From assembly GCA_934394665.1 (NCBI GenBank), contig CAKRRS010000036.1, forward strand, positions 1 through 25,283: DNA of 25,283 bases, given 5' to 3'. Position numbers and translations under genes: made by a program. The notes under the pieces were generated by a model. It was not told the origin of the DNA, ran no database searches, and saw only the letters and a program-made list of their open reading frames with translations. Positions 24,342 through 25,283 of this stretch are shown piece by piece (the first letter of the stretch is position 1; each line of letters begins with the position of its first letter). Source of the DNA: an uncultured Acetatifactor sp. GTDB taxonomy: Bacteria > Bacillota > Clostridia > Lachnospirales > Lachnospiraceae.

Positions 24342-25283
24342 TTACTTTTCCGCACGGATCAGATTCTTATAAAACCGCACCGCACCGGGCAGGCAGTTAT
24401 ACTCAATATTTTCATTCAGTCCATGCATTCCCTTCATCTGTTCCGGTCCATAGACTACCGGTGCAAAACGAATGCAGCTCTTACAGATGGGCTGATAGAA
24501 CTGTGCATCGGTAGCGCCCGTCATGACATAAGGGCTGGAAGGCAGTCCGGGGAAAGTCTCTGCAATCGTATTTTCCACTAAGCGGAATGCTTCGCCGTGG
24601 ATATCTACCGGCGGTGTAAAGTCATTGGCATGCAGCACTTCAGTCTCCAGTCCGTACTTATCAGCCAACTTTTTGATGATCTCCAGGCTCTCCTTTTCTC
24701 CCTGATGAGGAATGAATCGCATGTTCGCGCCAACATAAGCCTCCTGCGGCAGCACATTATAGGCGTCCGCACCTTTCTGTACCGTAAACGCAATGGTCGT
24801 CTTCAGCATAGCTCCCGCCTGGGCGCTGATGGACGGCAGCACTGCCTTTAACAGCGGTCGGAACAGCCACAGATTGCCGAATACCAGTTTCAGTCCAAAG
24901 CCTGCATAAGGAGCCAGCTTTGTGAACATTGCGGATACTTCCGGTGACATTTTCTTCCGGAAAGGAGAATGTGTCTCCACTTCATTTACAAATGCGGATA
25001 ATCTGGCGATCGGCGTTCCTTTGGACGGTGCGCTGGCGTGTCCGCCGTTGCTCCTTGCGGTGAATTTTACGTCTGCTTTTCCTTTTTCAAAGACACCTAC
25101 CATGGCGAAATTGCCGGGGATACCGCCGATAGGCTCCGTGATAATACCGCCACCTTCATCACAGACCAGGAACAGCTCGATGCCTCTGCGTTTCAGCTCT
25201 GCTACGATCTTCGGTGCACCGTCACCGCCCCACTCTTCCGTGCAGGAGCTTGCCAGGTAGACATCGGTGGGCGGAACGAACCC
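24342..25283 (-). CDS. M20-family metallopeptidase, 3' part (runs off the window)
   Basis: The visible 313 residues are the C-terminal part of an M20/M25/M40 zinc hydrolase; the N-terminal metal-binding His and Asp lie outside. Seen are the general-base glutamates in SCTEEWGGDG, the metal ligand in CDEGGG, the dimerisation-domain GGHASAP motif, and the late metal His in MHGLNENI. Such enzymes cleave dipeptides, acylamino acids or short peptides; resemblance is to the carboxypeptidase Cps1/PM20D1 group. An internal ATG at 25103 is not the start, because the frame stays open and conserved to the window edge. The gap to the HD gene (24189-24341) holds nothing clear. Confidence 0.9.
   Translation of the reverse strand, partial: GFVPPTDVYLASSCTEEWGGDGAPKIVAELKRRGIELFLVCDEGGGIITEPIGGIPGNFAMVGVFEKGKADVKFTARSNGGHASAPSKGTPIARLSAFVNEVETHSPFRKKMSPEVSAMFTKLAPYAGFGLKLVFGNLWLFRPLLKAVLPSISAQAGAMLKTTIAFTVQKGADAYNVLPQEAYVGANMRFIPHQGEKESLEIIKKLADKYGLETEVLHANDFTPPVDIHGEAFRLVENTIAETFPGLPSSPYVMTGATDAQFYQPICKSCIRFAPVVYGPEQMKGMHGLNENIEYNCLPGAVRFYKNLIRAEK

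Overview
The window reads as a chromosomal segment of a low-to-moderate GC Firmicute, most likely a gut Lachnospiraceae-type Clostridium. The basis is AGGAGG-type ribosome sites, sigma-A promoters of the TTGACA-N17-TATAAT kind, ATGA/TAATG gene overlaps, and a gene set (M56/BlaI pair, cellobiose PTS, AGCS symporter, an uncharacterised MAVTGIGY protein) usual in that family. No rRNA, tRNA, CRISPR array, transposase or integrase was seen. Most genes are on the minus strand.

Region 1 (1-2610) holds a membrane-anchored XRE regulator, then a lower-GC cassette with a coiled-coil membrane protein (minus) and a tiny divergent XRE repressor (plus). Near-identical TCCCCTCGGC hairpins lie on both sides of the cassette. 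Region 2 (2611-6640) has an orphan cupin-AraC regulator (plus) whose 3' end overlaps by 53 bp the 3' end of an uncharacterised protein (minus) with a double-hairpin leader, then an AGCS-type sodium:alanine/glycine symporter (plus) behind a leader with a strong intrinsic terminator. A bidirectional terminator closes the symporter gene.

Region 3 (6652-11300) is a TetR-controlled heterodimeric ABC transporter of the YbtPQ/IrtAB-like type. A 38-bp palindrome sits on the tetR promoter, a Fur-box-like site lies between tetR and the ABC genes, and a possible small ORF separates the two ABC genes. Region 4 (11307-19400) is a seven-gene beta-glucoside PTS operon transcribed in the order PRD regulator, EIIA, EIIB, EIIC, GH1 phospho-glucosidase, HPr, EI. 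It encodes the whole phosphoryl chain from PEP to sugar plus the hydrolase and its own regulator. The regulator resembles LevR but lacks the sigma-54 contact motif, so ordinary sigma-A transcription is more likely.

Region 5 (19484-22275) is a BlaI/M56 antirepressor operon with two operator dyads. Behind it lies the wreck of an ECF sigma factor gene fused to an unrelated fragment. Region 6 (22276-25283) holds a short-chain dehydrogenase with a structured leader, a small membrane protein, an HD-domain phosphohydrolase, and a metallopeptidase of family M20 that runs off the right edge.

The points most worth a second look are the self-contained PTS operon with its degenerate regulator, the structured leaders at 4683-4744 and 4925-5097, the ECF sigma remnant with its promoter-terminator unit, and the possible iron link of the ABC pair.
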